A stretch of DNA of 61,885 bases from Rhodothermales bacterium (GTDB taxonomy: Bacteria; Bacteroidota; Rhodothermia; Rhodothermales; UBA10348): the NCBI GenBank assembly GCA_028284865.1, contig JANQQV010000003.1:1-61885 (forward strand), in the 5' to 3' direction. Shown here piece after piece: positions 53,746 through 61,885 of this stretch (positions within the stretch are counted from its first letter, which is position 1; every line of letters starts with the position of its first letter). Under the pieces are notes generated by a model. That model did not search any database, was not told the DNA's origin, and worked only from the letters and a program-made list of their open reading frames with translations. The position numbers and the translations under genes were made by a program.

Positions 53746-56112
53746 TCAGTCTGCCCGGATGGCGTCCACCGGGTTGCTGAGCGCGCTTCGGAAGGACTGG
53801 TAGCTGACCGTGAGCCATGCGATCGAGAGCGTCATGAAAGCCGTCAACCCGATGATTCCAAAGCCGATCTCCGTGCGGTAAGCAAACATGTCCAGCCAGC
53901 TGTTCATCACGGCCCATGCAATCGGGGCACCGATGACGAAGGCGATCAGGACGAGCACCAGGAATTCCCGGGAAAGGAGCGTGACCACATGGGGCACCGA
54001 TGCTCCCAGGACCTTGCGGATGCCGATCTCACGCGTGCGCTGTTCGGCTGTGAACGAGGCCAGTCCAAACAAGCCCAGGCAAGCGATGAAGATGGCGATG
54101 GCGGCGAACACGTTTGCCAGCGATCCAATCATCTGCTCCGTGCGATAGGACTCTTCGAACTCCTCGTCCATGAATCGGACGTTGAGCGGGTATTCGGGAT
54201 TGAATTCCGCATACAGCTGACCAAACTCTTCCAGGGCTTCATTGGTGCGACTACCAGCTATGCGCATGAACACGATTCCGGTCTGCTCTGGCCGGAGACG
54301 GAAAATGACCGGGGTGATCGGACGGTACATCGAGGTCATGTGGAAGTCTTCCATCACGCCTACGATAGTCCCCTCGTCGCCCCAGAACGTGATTTGCTGA
54401 CCGACCGGGTCATCCATACCCATGGCTTCGGCTGCGCGCCAGTTCACCAGGTAATTGGTCGAATCCGATCCAAAGTCGCGAGAGAAAGCACGACCCGCAG
54501 AAATGTCGATGCCCATGGTTTGAACGAAGTCGTACCCGACGGCGGAATTCCAGAACAACTGGTTGTCGTCCGGATCCTTGCCCTCCCAGAGCACGCCGAT
54601 CGTGTCATTTCCGATCTGAAGCGGGCTGTTGTTTGACCGCGTCATGGACTCGATACCATTGATCTCTAGTGCGCGCTGCTTGAAGGTGTCGAACTGATCG
54701 CGAACGCCTCCTTCCAGACGAACCATGGCCACGTTGTCCTTGTCCAACCCAAGATCCTTCGACATGATGAAGTCGAGCTGGCGGTAGATCGTGATCGTGC
54801 CGACAATCAGGATGATGGACAAGGCGAACTGCAGTACAACCAGTGCTCGTCGCAGGCCGGATCCTTTGCCAGATGATGCTACGCGCTGGTCAAAGACGCC
54901 GGTCACCGAGAACCCGGACAGATAGAGTGCCGGATACGACCCTGCCAGAACGCCGGTCAGAAGCGCGATTCCCAGGAACTGCAACCACACCACCGGCTGG
55001 AGAGAAGCAATGCTGGTTTCTGCGTTGGCCAGCGAGTTGAACACGGGCATGAGAGCGACCAGCAAAGCGATGGCGACCACGAAGGCCAGCAATACTTTTA
55101 CGATCGATTCACCCATGAACTGCCAGGCGAGGGATTGCCGCGAAGCGCCCACGGTTTTGCGGACTCCGATCTCACGGGAGCGCTGGGCGCTACGAGCCGT
55201 GCTCAGGTTCATGAAGTTGATACTGGCAATCAGTAGCAGGAAAACTCCGATAATGCCGAACAGACGGACGTATTCGATGCGACCACCGGATTGCACCCCG
55301 TTATCCCAATTGGAGCGAAGGTAGCGGTCGCTGTATGGGTAGAGGAATACTTCCGACTCGTACGAGTCCTGATGCTCGTCAATGACGTCCTTGATCTTGG
55401 CGTTGAACGCATTGAGATCTGCGCCTGGAACGAGGGTCGCGAAAAGCGTCAGGCCGTTATTGTCCCATCGCTCGACCCAGTCGTTGCGCGCGATGAACTC
55501 CTCGATGGGGATGATGAATTCGAAGTCCAACGAGGAGTTGGAGGGGGTATCCTCGAAAACGCCCGTGACTTCGAGGTCCAGCCGGTTGTCGATGGTGATC
55601 AAGGAGCCAAGCACATCATCCCGTGTTGCCCAGTCCTCCCCAAAAAACCGGATAGCCGAGGCTTCCGACAGGACAATCGACTCGGGATTTTCCAGCACGG
55701 TGTCTGGATTCCCCTTGATCAACGAATACGAGAACATCCTGAAGAACGCCTTTCCGGCCCAGCGCCCATTTGTGCGGAACGCTTCTCCGTCGCGGGAAAG
55801 CAGAACGAAAGAGTCCCAACTCAACAGGGCCGCATCGTCGACTTCCGGGTAATTGTCCCGCATGTAGGCCGCCAAGGGCTTGGTCATGGACTGCGTCGTG
55901 CCCAGATTGCCTCCGAATGTGGAATGGCGCATGACCGAATAGAGCCGGTCACTTTTCTCGTGGAAGCGATCGGTGCTGACCTCGTCCTGCAGCCAAAGCA
56001 CAATCAGGAAGGCGCAGGTGAACGAGACGGCCAGGCCAAGAATGTTGAGGGCGGCGTAGCCTTTGTGTCGACGGATATTGCGGAGCGCAATCGTTACAAA
56101 GTTGCGTAGCAT
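53746..56112 (-). CDS. FtsX-like ABC permease (MacB type) without ATPase partner
   Basis: A 788-residue protein of the 'antimicrobial peptide' FtsX-like permease group abundant in Bacteroidota. Order: helix (about 20-40), MacB-like periplasmic core (about 60-265), FtsX domain (about 285-400, with RSREIGVRKTVGASRQSLAWQF), second periplasmic core (about 430-640), second FtsX domain (about 665-785, with RTREIGIRKVLGASVPHVV). ATG 56112 gives the family's MLRNFVTIALRNIRRHKGYA start. No ATPase gene is adjacent, so it must use a shared one or have another role. Monocistronic on the minus strand. Confidence 0.9.
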   Translation of the reverse strand: MLRNFVTIALRNIRRHKGYAALNILGLAVSFTCAFLIVLWLQDEVSTDRFHEKSDRLYSVMRHSTFGGNLGTTQSMTKPLAAYMRDNYPEVDDAALLSWDSFVLLSRDGEAFRTNGRWAGKAFFRMFSYSLIKGNPDTVLENPESIVLSEASAIRFFGEDWATRDDVLGSLITIDNRLDLEVTGVFEDTPSNSSLDFEFIIPIEEFIARNDWVERWDNNGLTLFATLVPGADLNAFNAKIKDVIDEHQDSYESEVFLYPYSDRYLRSNWDNGVQSGGRIEYVRLFGIIGVFLLLIASINFMNLSTARSAQRSREIGVRKTVGASRQSLAWQFMGESIVKVLLAFVVAIALLVALMPVFNSLANAETSIASLQPVVWLQFLGIALLTGVLAGSYPALYLSGFSVTGVFDQRVASSGKGSGLRRALVVLQFALSIILIVGTITIYRQLDFIMSKDLGLDKDNVAMVRLEGGVRDQFDTFKQRALEINGIESMTRSNNSPLQIGNDTIGVLWEGKDPDDNQLFWNSAVGYDFVQTMGIDISAGRAFSRDFGSDSTNYLVNWRAAEAMGMDDPVGQQITFWGDEGTIVGVMEDFHMTSMYRPITPVIFRLRPEQTGIVFMRIAGSRTNEALEEFGQLYAEFNPEYPLNVRFMDEEFEESYRTEQMIGSLANVFAAIAIFIACLGLFGLASFTAEQRTREIGIRKVLGASVPHVVTLLSREFLVLVLIAFVIGAPIAWAVMNSWLDMFAYRTEIGFGIIGLTAFMTLSIAWLTVSYQSFRSALSNPVDAIRAD

Positions 56113-56354
56113 CGGCAGGGGGTTCGGTGCTGGGTAGGCAAGGAGCGGGCGGGTGATGACCGCTCTGCATCTCAAGACGTACACATCTTTGACAGGTTGC
56201 GCCCGAAAAGGGTTGGCGCGCATTACAAATCAGATCGGTGCCTCGTTTGTCGCGTCCATGCATGTCCAGGGACGAGCGGGCTTTGCCATTTCCCGGTTCA
56301 CGATCCTACATTCGAATCGCTTACTCTCCCTCATCGGATTCTTCTCGACGCACC

Positions 56355-57368
56355 ATGAATCGCCTCCTGGTCCTTTTTCTGCTTGTTGGTCTCACTGCCT
56401 GTTCAACTACTCCTGCTGCCGACGAAGTCGCCTCGAGCGTTCCAGTACCTGAGCCGGAATACTCGATTACGCACGAGAACGGGCATAACAAATGGAGCCG
56501 CACGTTCGAGCCGGTTCTCACGGTGGATTCCGGGGCCATCATCGAAGCATATCTGGTAGAAGCGTCCGGCGGTTATGTGACCCGCGCAACCAAGGCGTTG
56601 GACCTTCCAGGCATTCTGGCTATCGGTCCATTCCACGCGCTGACTGGACCGGTCGCGGTCAACGGGGCCGAGCCGGGCGATGTCCTCGCTGTGACCCTGC
56701 ACGAAATCGAAGTCCAGGATTGGGGGTGGTCGGCTGTTTTTCCTGGATTCGGCTTCCTGGCGGACGAGTTCACTGAGCCGTACATCCGGATCTTCGAATT
56801 CGAGGAAGGGCAAACGGAGCTGGAATATGCGCCGGGCATCACCATTCCCTTCCGTCCGTTTCCTGGTGTGATGGGCGTGGCGCCAGATACCGAGGAGCTC
56901 TGGTCGACCGTTCCGCCTCGTCACAATGGCGGCAACATGGACGATCGCGACATGGTCACGGGTACGACCACGTACTTCCCCGTCCTGGTTGAAGGAGGGT
57001 TGTTCTCAATCGGGGATCCTCACGTGGCCCAGGGTGACGGCGAGATTTCCGGAACAGCCATCGAAGGTGATCTGCGGGTGATCTTCGAGATCGAACTGAT
57101 CAAGGCAGGCCGCGACATGCCTTCGCCGCAATATGAAAGCCCATCGCATTACTCCGTGACCGGATATGGCGAGACCATTGACGATGCCGCCATCATGGCC
57201 ACCCGCGCAATGGTTGACTACATCGTGGATGTCACAGGCATGACGCGTACCGAGGCCTATGTCCTTTCATCGCTGGCCGCTCATCTGAAGATTGCCGAGG
57301 TCGTCGATGTGCCGCATATGCTGGTCACGATGCGGATTGATAAGAGTGTTCTGAACGTTGATGGCTGA
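56355..57368 (+). CDS. Acetamidase/formamidase family lipoprotein
   Basis: A 337-residue protein with lipobox LVGLTAC (Cys16), so a membrane-anchored, exported member of the FmdA/AmdA family. The family fold is seen in KALDLPGILAIGPFHALTGPVAVNGAEPGD (given here as separate motifs KALDLPGI and NGAEPGDVLAV), PFPGVMGVAP, HNGGNMDDRD and GDPHVAQGDGEISGTAIE. The conserved His/Asp/Glu residues for metal-dependent amide hydrolysis are present. Cytoplasmic relatives release ammonia from formamide or acetamide; an exported lipoprotein version may act on other amides. It is encoded 242 bases from the divergent permease. Confidence 0.87.
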   Translation: MNRLLVLFLLVGLTACSTTPAADEVASSVPVPEPEYSITHENGHNKWSRTFEPVLTVDSGAIIEAYLVEASGGYVTRATKALDLPGILAIGPFHALTGPVAVNGAEPGDVLAVTLHEIEVQDWGWSAVFPGFGFLADEFTEPYIRIFEFEEGQTELEYAPGITIPFRPFPGVMGVAPDTEELWSTVPPRHNGGNMDDRDMVTGTTTYFPVLVEGGLFSIGDPHVAQGDGEISGTAIEGDLRVIFEIELIKAGRDMPSPQYESPSHYSVTGYGETIDDAAIMATRAMVDYIVDVTGMTRTEAYVLSSLAAHLKIAEVVDVPHMLVTMRIDKSVLNVDG

Positions 57369-57512
57369 TTCAGTTGCTGCTCTGGCAGATTGGGACTAGC
57401 AGCAGTATCTGCAGGTCAAGGATCGGCTGACGATCGATTCGGGTGATTCCGGATACTGGATTGGCAAGTCTGCAATGATCTTGTAGCACACCGTTCATTG
57501 CGGAGGTGCGAC

Positions 57513-58049
57513 ATGTCAGGACTGCAAGATTACTCGATCACTCGACTCCCGGTCTATCTGGTTTTGATCGCTCTGACGACAACGCTCGCGCGGCCAGTTC
57601 TTGCCCAGGATCCAGAGCCCGAATCGTCCCGATATGCTTTTGTCGAGCTGGGCGGCAAGGGGTTCATTTCCGTCAACTACGATTGGCCGATTGGTAGTAA
57701 ATGGCGCATGTCGACAGGCTTGACGGCCCTGGACTACGAGCTGAATGGATTGGATGATGAGGGCTACTATCGTCACTCGCCGCTGCCTTCTCCCGGTTTG
57801 ATGGTTTACTACCTCAGTCCCTTCGGCGGCGGCCGCACCAACTGGGAGGTGGGTGTCGGATTCAGCACGCATCCGATCCCATGGAAGGACTTCGCTCCAG
57901 ATGACTCGGCTCTCACATTGCACGGTTCGATGGGGTACCGGTATCAGGTACCGGGAGGGACGGTTTTTCGATTTGGTTTTACGCCTTTCTACCGGGTGAA
58001 CTGGCATTTCCTGCCGCTGATCGGAATCAGCTCGGGCCTATCGTTCTAG
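57513..58049 (+). CDS. Small exported protein, probable outer-membrane beta-barrel
   Basis: A 178-residue protein with a signal peptide (about 8-32, ending RPVLAQ). ATG 57513 is favoured by a clear Shine-Dalgarno GGAGGT at 57502-57507. The mature part alternates aromatic and polar residues in beta-strand fashion (FVELGGKGFISVNYDWPI, GLMVYYLSPFGGG, FRFGFTPFYRVNW) and ends in Phe (GLSF), typical of small outer-membrane barrels. No known family was recognised. It is not obviously linked to its neighbours. Confidence 0.72.
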   Translation: MSGLQDYSITRLPVYLVLIALTTTLARPVLAQDPEPESSRYAFVELGGKGFISVNYDWPIGSKWRMSTGLTALDYELNGLDDEGYYRHSPLPSPGLMVYYLSPFGGGRTNWEVGVGFSTHPIPWKDFAPDDSALTLHGSMGYRYQVPGGTVFRFGFTPFYRVNWHFLPLIGISSGLSF

Positions 58050-58114
58050 GGGAATTGCAGTGCTCATGGTTGGGAAATTCTCAATAGGTAGAGAGCCCTG
58101 CCCGAACAAGAAAG

Positions 58115-58169
58115 TATCCAAAGTGAAACAAATCGGATCAGCTCCGTAGCATATCTTTCACTTTGGATA
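58115..58169 (+). promoter_or_regulatory. Perfect 14-bp inverted repeat upstream of the PadR gene
   Basis: TATCCAAAGTGAAA (58115-58128) is repeated inverted as TTTCACTTTGGATA (58156-58169), 27 bases apart, 90 bases before the PadR ATG. It contains CAAAGT/ACTTTG half-sites. It may be a double operator of the PadR repressor, or a long-stem hairpin in the leader. Confidence 0.55.
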
Positions 58170-58259
58170 AATAATCGGGAGTCGGTCCTCAGATTCCGGT
58201 CATCAACTAGACCGAAATCACGCCATCGACCCGAATACCCAGCACGAAGCGATACCCGC

Positions 58260-58592
58260 ATGAACTTGTTGACCCGTCCGGAAGAGTACGTGATGCTGGC
58301 CATCTGGAAGCTCCAGGGAGAGGCCTATAGCATCACCATTCGCGAGCAGGTTTCGAAAAGCACGGGCTTCGAGTGGTCCTTGAGCTCCGTCTTCACCCCA
58401 TTGAACCGGCTTTCCAAGAAACGTCTCGTCACGTCGACACTGACCAAACCTCAGGCACAGAGGGGAGGACGCCACAAACGCGTCTATGAGTTGACGCCTG
58501 CAGGTCGTCAAGCACTGATTGACATCCGCACTGTTGAGGAGTCGATGTGGTCTGGAGTCAACGGTCTGGCCCTTGTTGGAGGTTCGAAATGA
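58260..58592 (+). CDS. PadR family transcriptional repressor
   Basis: A 110-residue PadR-type winged helix (EEYVMLAIWKLQGEAYSITIREQV, FTPLNRLSKKRLVTS, YELTPAGRQALIDI). PadR proteins repress neighbouring genes until they bind an effector. This short subtype is regularly encoded just before a large FtsX-like permease, as here, where its stop overlaps the permease ATG. The second helix-turn region contains SLSSVFTPLNRL, the recognition helix in relatives. It probably controls its own operon through the inverted repeat at 58115-58169. Confidence 0.92.
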   Translation: MNLLTRPEEYVMLAIWKLQGEAYSITIREQVSKSTGFEWSLSSVFTPLNRLSKKRLVTSTLTKPQAQRGGRHKRVYELTPAGRQALIDIRTVEESMWSGVNGLALVGGSK

Positions 58593-61189
58593 GCGACAAC
58601 AATAGACGTTCAAGGCCACCGGTCATTGCCGCCTGGATGCTGAACTGGCTCGTCGCGGACCACTTCAACACGCATGCCGGAGACTTCGAGGAATTCTACC
58701 ATGCGGTCGTAGAGGAGAAAGGCCGTTCGCGCGCGAACTGGTGGTACCGTGGTCAGGTGCTCCGCCTCATCCCCGATCAGCTCTTCGAAAAGGCGTACTG
58801 GGGCCTGCTGATGTTCAAAAGCTACCTGCTGGTTGGAGGGCGCAATCTCAGGAAAAGCAAAGTCGCATCCTCGATCAATATCGTGGGCCTCGCGGCAGCC
58901 ATTGGAAGCGCCATCGCCATCTTCCTGTTCGTCTACGGATTGAATACGGCTGACCGCTTTCACCAGAATCTGGACAATGTTTATCTGATCGGACACACGA
59001 CGGATGACATCGAAGCGCTGCCCGGCATGAGGCAGAAATGGGGTACTTCTCCGGTGCCCATGGGACCAGCTCTGGAAGGTGCCTACCCGCAAATTGAGGG
59101 GACCGTTCGCTATTCCCGGCAAGCAGTCAGTGTCCGTGCCGAGCGCATTGCGTTCCGCGAACGTGCATCGTTCGCCGATCCGGAATTCCTGGAGATGTTC
59201 ACCTTCCCGCTGGTCTCCGGGGATCCGTCCGCTCTTGATCAGCCATCATCCGTGATCATCAGCGATGCGATGGCGACCAAGTACTTTGGTTTGGAGGACG
59301 CACTGGATCGCGAGTTGGTGATCCGGTTCGCCAACGGTCGCGAAGAGATGTTCGTGGTTGGTGGAGTTGCTGAGGCCTTTCCAATCGGAGCCAATTTCAC
59401 GTTCGACTTCCTGTTCGGATACGAGAAGCTGCTGGATGCCGGGCTGCAAAGCCTTGATGACTGGGAAGCCAAGACCTGGACCTTCGTCGATTTTCGTGAT
59501 GAGAATGATGTGGCTTATGTCGAGTCCCAACTCGATGCGATGATCAGGCCGCAAACGGCGGGCCTGGACTCCGAACAGATACAAAGCTACTTCCTGGACA
59601 GTGTTCGCAATCCCAATTGGTTGACGGCTTTTCTCATCAAGGATCGGGCAATCATGGCGCCTCGCATCATCGAAACGGCCATGTTCAGCATCCTGGGCGC
59701 GCTGATGCTGTTGATTTCCTGCTTCAACTACATCACGATCGCACTTGGCTCGGCAGCTCGCCGCTTGCGCGAAATCGGGGTTCGTAAGTCGACGGGCGCG
59801 ATGAAAAAGCAGCTCGTCCAGCAGTTCCTGACAGAGAATCTGCTCATCTGCTTCTTCGCCCTCTGTGCAGGCATCCTGATTGCATGGACGATCACGATCC
59901 CGTTCATGAATGGCATGGTCCACCATAATCTTGAAATCCAGCCGGGATACTTCGGACTGGGGGCCTTCTGGCTGTTTCTGATTGGACTGCTGGTAGTGGT
60001 GGGGGTGATTTCAGGCGCGTATCCGGCGTTCTATGTTTCGTCCTTCCAGCCTGTCGAGATCCTGAGAGGGAGTCGGAAACTGGGCGAGAAAAAGGCGCTG
60101 ACGCGCGTGCTGACGACGGTCCAGTTTGTGCTGACCATCGTCACCATCTGTTTTGCGACGTTTGCATGGTCCATTGATGATCGATTGACGGCCGTCGACT
60201 GGGGATATGAACCCGACCAATTGGTTGTTCTCCCGGTCATCAATGCCGAGCACTACGCTCAACTGAGTGACGGCGTATCACAGCTGGCCAATGTCGAGGC
60301 TGTCGCCGGCGCGAGAGACCATGTCGGAGCTGATCGTCGACGGATTTCCATTTGGATTGATGGTGAGGAGAAGAAGAGCTACTTCTACGGCATTGGACCA
60401 GGGTATCTGGAGACCATGGGTCTGTATCCCAGGCAAGGGCGTGGATTCCCGGAAGAGTTTGCTGCAGATGACTCCTCGTCGATAGTTGTCAATCAGTCCT
60501 TCGCTGCCGCCATGGACTGGGAGGACCCGCTGGACCAGGCGGTTCGCATTGAAGATCACACGTACACCGTGGTTGGCGTGGTCGACGACTTTATGCTGAG
60601 TCCCTATACGAGCACCAGCGAGCCCGTGATCTTTGCGGTGGTACCTGCCGCTTCGTTCACCAGCCTGGCTGTCCGTGCTGATTCTGACATGTTGGCTCCC
60701 GTGGTTGCCTCGATGCAAGAGGTCTGGCGATCGAAGTTTCCAGAAGTGACCTTCGCACACTATCCGCAGAGCGAAGTGTTCGAGGCGCAATCAATGAAAG
60801 GTTTGTCGGTGTTCATGGGCTACGTGGCCTTGTTCGCGCTTTTGATCTCGTGTATGGGCCTATTCGGGATGGCTTCGCAGCGTGCCGCCAATCGGATGAA
60901 GGAAATCGGCATCCGGAAGTCCATGGGGGCCACGGCTTCTCATCTGCTCTTGGTTGCCAATCGGGAATTCCTGGTTATGCTTGGCATTGCGACGGCAATA
61001 GCCACACCGCTGTCCTATTTCACGTTTGCCAACACACTTATGCGGTATGCGTCCATTGATGTCTCGCACAGCATCGCGCCGTATGTCCTGGCAAATATCC
61101 TGGTGTTTGCCGTGGCTATCCTTTCTCTGTCTCTTCAGTCGAGGAAGCTCCTTAAGGTAGTGCCAGCGGTGGTCTTGCGAGTTGATTGA
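58589..61189 (+). CDS. FtsX-like permease with N-terminal prefix domain
   Basis: An 866-residue protein. Residues about 5-75 are the soluble prefix domain found in PadR-linked permeases (WMLNWLVADHFNTHAGDFEEF, with YRGQVLRLIP), followed by the duplicated MacB-core/FtsX layout: helix at about 100-128, FtsX 1 (about 370-490, LREIGVRKSTGAMKKQLVQQF) and FtsX 2 (about 745-860, MKEIGIRKSMGATASHLLLV). ATG 58589 overlaps the PadR stop. No ATPase gene is nearby. The substrate is unknown; envelope stress or antimicrobial export is typical of relatives. Confidence 0.9.
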   Translation: MSDNNRRSRPPVIAAWMLNWLVADHFNTHAGDFEEFYHAVVEEKGRSRANWWYRGQVLRLIPDQLFEKAYWGLLMFKSYLLVGGRNLRKSKVASSINIVGLAAAIGSAIAIFLFVYGLNTADRFHQNLDNVYLIGHTTDDIEALPGMRQKWGTSPVPMGPALEGAYPQIEGTVRYSRQAVSVRAERIAFRERASFADPEFLEMFTFPLVSGDPSALDQPSSVIISDAMATKYFGLEDALDRELVIRFANGREEMFVVGGVAEAFPIGANFTFDFLFGYEKLLDAGLQSLDDWEAKTWTFVDFRDENDVAYVESQLDAMIRPQTAGLDSEQIQSYFLDSVRNPNWLTAFLIKDRAIMAPRIIETAMFSILGALMLLISCFNYITIALGSAARRLREIGVRKSTGAMKKQLVQQFLTENLLICFFALCAGILIAWTITIPFMNGMVHHNLEIQPGYFGLGAFWLFLIGLLVVVGVISGAYPAFYVSSFQPVEILRGSRKLGEKKALTRVLTTVQFVLTIVTICFATFAWSIDDRLTAVDWGYEPDQLVVLPVINAEHYAQLSDGVSQLANVEAVAGARDHVGADRRRISIWIDGEEKKSYFYGIGPGYLETMGLYPRQGRGFPEEFAADDSSSIVVNQSFAAAMDWEDPLDQAVRIEDHTYTVVGVVDDFMLSPYTSTSEPVIFAVVPAASFTSLAVRADSDMLAPVVASMQEVWRSKFPEVTFAHYPQSEVFEAQSMKGLSVFMGYVALFALLISCMGLFGMASQRAANRMKEIGIRKSMGATASHLLLVANREFLVMLGIATAIATPLSYFTFANTLMRYASIDVSHSIAPYVLANILVFAVAILSLSLQSRKLLKVVPAVVLRVD

Positions 61190-61270
61190 GGACGAATCGA
61201 TACGTCATCCGAAACACAGGATTTGATTGTCCCGTCTATCGATGGAACGACCCTAAATAACGATAGCCCC

Positions 61271-61831
61271 ATGCCCAAGAATCGAACAACCTCTTTCAAG
61301 AAGTCGTCCCTGCTTGTCTTGCTGCTCACCTTCTTTATGGTGCTGCCAGCCTGGGCGCAGCAGGAAGCTCGCCCCGGTGATGTGGACTCCGTCGAGAATA
61401 TTGTGACGGCACTCTACGACGCCTATGGCACTGAGGATGGCAAGGAATTCGATTGGGATCGCATACGATCTTTGTTTCACCCCAATGCCATTCTCATCCC
61501 AAATATCGAGCAGCGCCAGGGCTCCCTGGACGCGTTGAGCCTCGACGAATTCCAGGAGTGGATCGACGAAGCTGTCAAGCCTTTGCAGGATGCCGGTCGT
61601 TCATTCCATGAGATTGGCTACCACACGCAGATCGATCAGTATGGCAACATTGCCAATGTGATGAGCTCCTACAAGAAGTACGTCGATGGTGAACTCATCC
61701 CCCAGTTCGGTATCAACTCCATCCAATTGGTCTACAATGCCGATCGTTGGTGGATCACGGGCATTGCATGGGACGAAACCTACTCCGGCGGACCCATACC
61801 GGAGATGTACGGTGGCACGCCGGATAGCTGA
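61271..61831 (+). CDS. Secreted NTF2/SnoaL-like protein
   Basis: A 186-residue protein with a signal peptide (about 10-30, ending PAWAQ). The mature part fits the NTF2-like fold used by SnoaL/DUF4440 proteins (IVTALYDAYGT ... IRSLFHPNAILIP ... VYNADRWWITGIAWDE). Members bind small hydrophobic ligands or act as small enzymes; this one cannot be assigned further. ATG 61271 starts the signal. Its own promoter is not evident in the 81-base gap after the permease. Confidence 0.85.
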   Translation: MPKNRTTSFKKSSLLVLLLTFFMVLPAWAQQEARPGDVDSVENIVTALYDAYGTEDGKEFDWDRIRSLFHPNAILIPNIEQRQGSLDALSLDEFQEWIDEAVKPLQDAGRSFHEIGYHTQIDQYGNIANVMSSYKKYVDGELIPQFGINSIQLVYNADRWWITGIAWDETYSGGPIPEMYGGTPDS

Positions 61832-61885
61832 TTTGTCTGCGTTCGAGAACCCCATCTAGGGCGAATCCCATCCAAAACGAAGCCC

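Noticed and set aside
53530..54636. A 368-codon plus-strand frame opposite the FtsX-like permease
   Set aside because: It overlaps the real genes on both sides, is rich in Arg/His/Asp without hydrophobic core patterns, and is a shadow of the permease.
1..61885. CRISPR arrays, insertion sequences, prophage, integrons or attachment sites
   Set aside because: No regularly spaced repeat-spacer array, transposase, integrase or phage structural gene was seen on either strand.

Overview
The window is a piece of a chromosome of moderately high G+C content (impression, not counted) from a Bacteroidota-like Gram-negative bacterium. The Rhodothermota/Balneolota side of that superphylum fits best. The reasons are type IX secretion (T9SS) C-terminal sorting domains of the 'LEQNYPNPFNP' kind, a GLPGLI protein paired with a TonB-dependent receptor, a secreted CRTAC1-like FG-GAP/ASPIC protein, FtsX-type permeases without ATPases, a LruC-domain lipoprotein, and scarce Shine-Dalgarno sequences. 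No tRNA, rRNA, insertion sequence, prophage or CRISPR array was seen.

Layout. Positions 1-6.7 kb hold secreted T9SS cargo: the tail of one protein, a 1308-residue relative with a near-identical tail, and a CRTAC1-like protein, two of the genes closed by G+C-rich terminators. Positions 6.7-10.2 kb (minus strand) hold a receiver-Hpt protein and the cytochrome c heme lyase CcmF. Positions 10.3-18.5 kb (minus strand) are a translation block: thrS, infC, rpmI, rplT, pheS, pheT, a coiled-coil protein and zapA. It is followed by a rod-shaped structured RNA that I propose is 6S RNA. Positions 19-25.4 kb hold GLPGLI plus TonB receptor (plus strand), then a GH3 glycosidase lipoprotein and an SRPBCC protein (minus strand).

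Positions 25.6-44.9 kb are a Wzx/Wzy-type exopolysaccharide locus on the plus strand. It encodes a single-domain response regulator, a LruC lipoprotein, an initiating sugar-phosphate transferase, UDP-glucose dehydrogenase, a half-length TolC-like protein, a Wzc-like copolymerase with a degraded kinase domain, five further glycosyltransferases, a flippase, a polymerase, an FkbM methyltransferase, an NDP-sugar epimerase and a hexapeptide acyltransferase. The locus falls into five transcription units. Each is preceded by the same element: two (once three) copies of a 9-bp box close to TTCGTCGAA, set exactly 21 bp apart, followed at one of two fixed distances by a sequence resembling a -24/-12 (sigma-54) promoter. 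This looks like an undescribed exopolysaccharide regulon and is the main discovery candidate.

Positions 44.9-50.9 kb hold a hybrid histidine kinase, a LytTR response regulator and a membrane histidine kinase, placed so that they could control the locus. Positions 50.9-61.9 kb are a mixed accessory region: small membrane proteins (one with M15-peptidase-like zinc ligands), a VOC protein, two FtsX-like permeases (one with a PadR repressor and a perfect 14-bp inverted repeat upstream), an acetamidase-like lipoprotein, a small exported protein and an NTF2-like secreted protein.

How they work together: the translation block is housekeeping. The 26-45 kb region would charge a lipid carrier with sugar, extend and decorate the repeat unit, flip it, polymerise it and export it, with transcription probably coordinated through the tandem boxes by a regulator outside the window.
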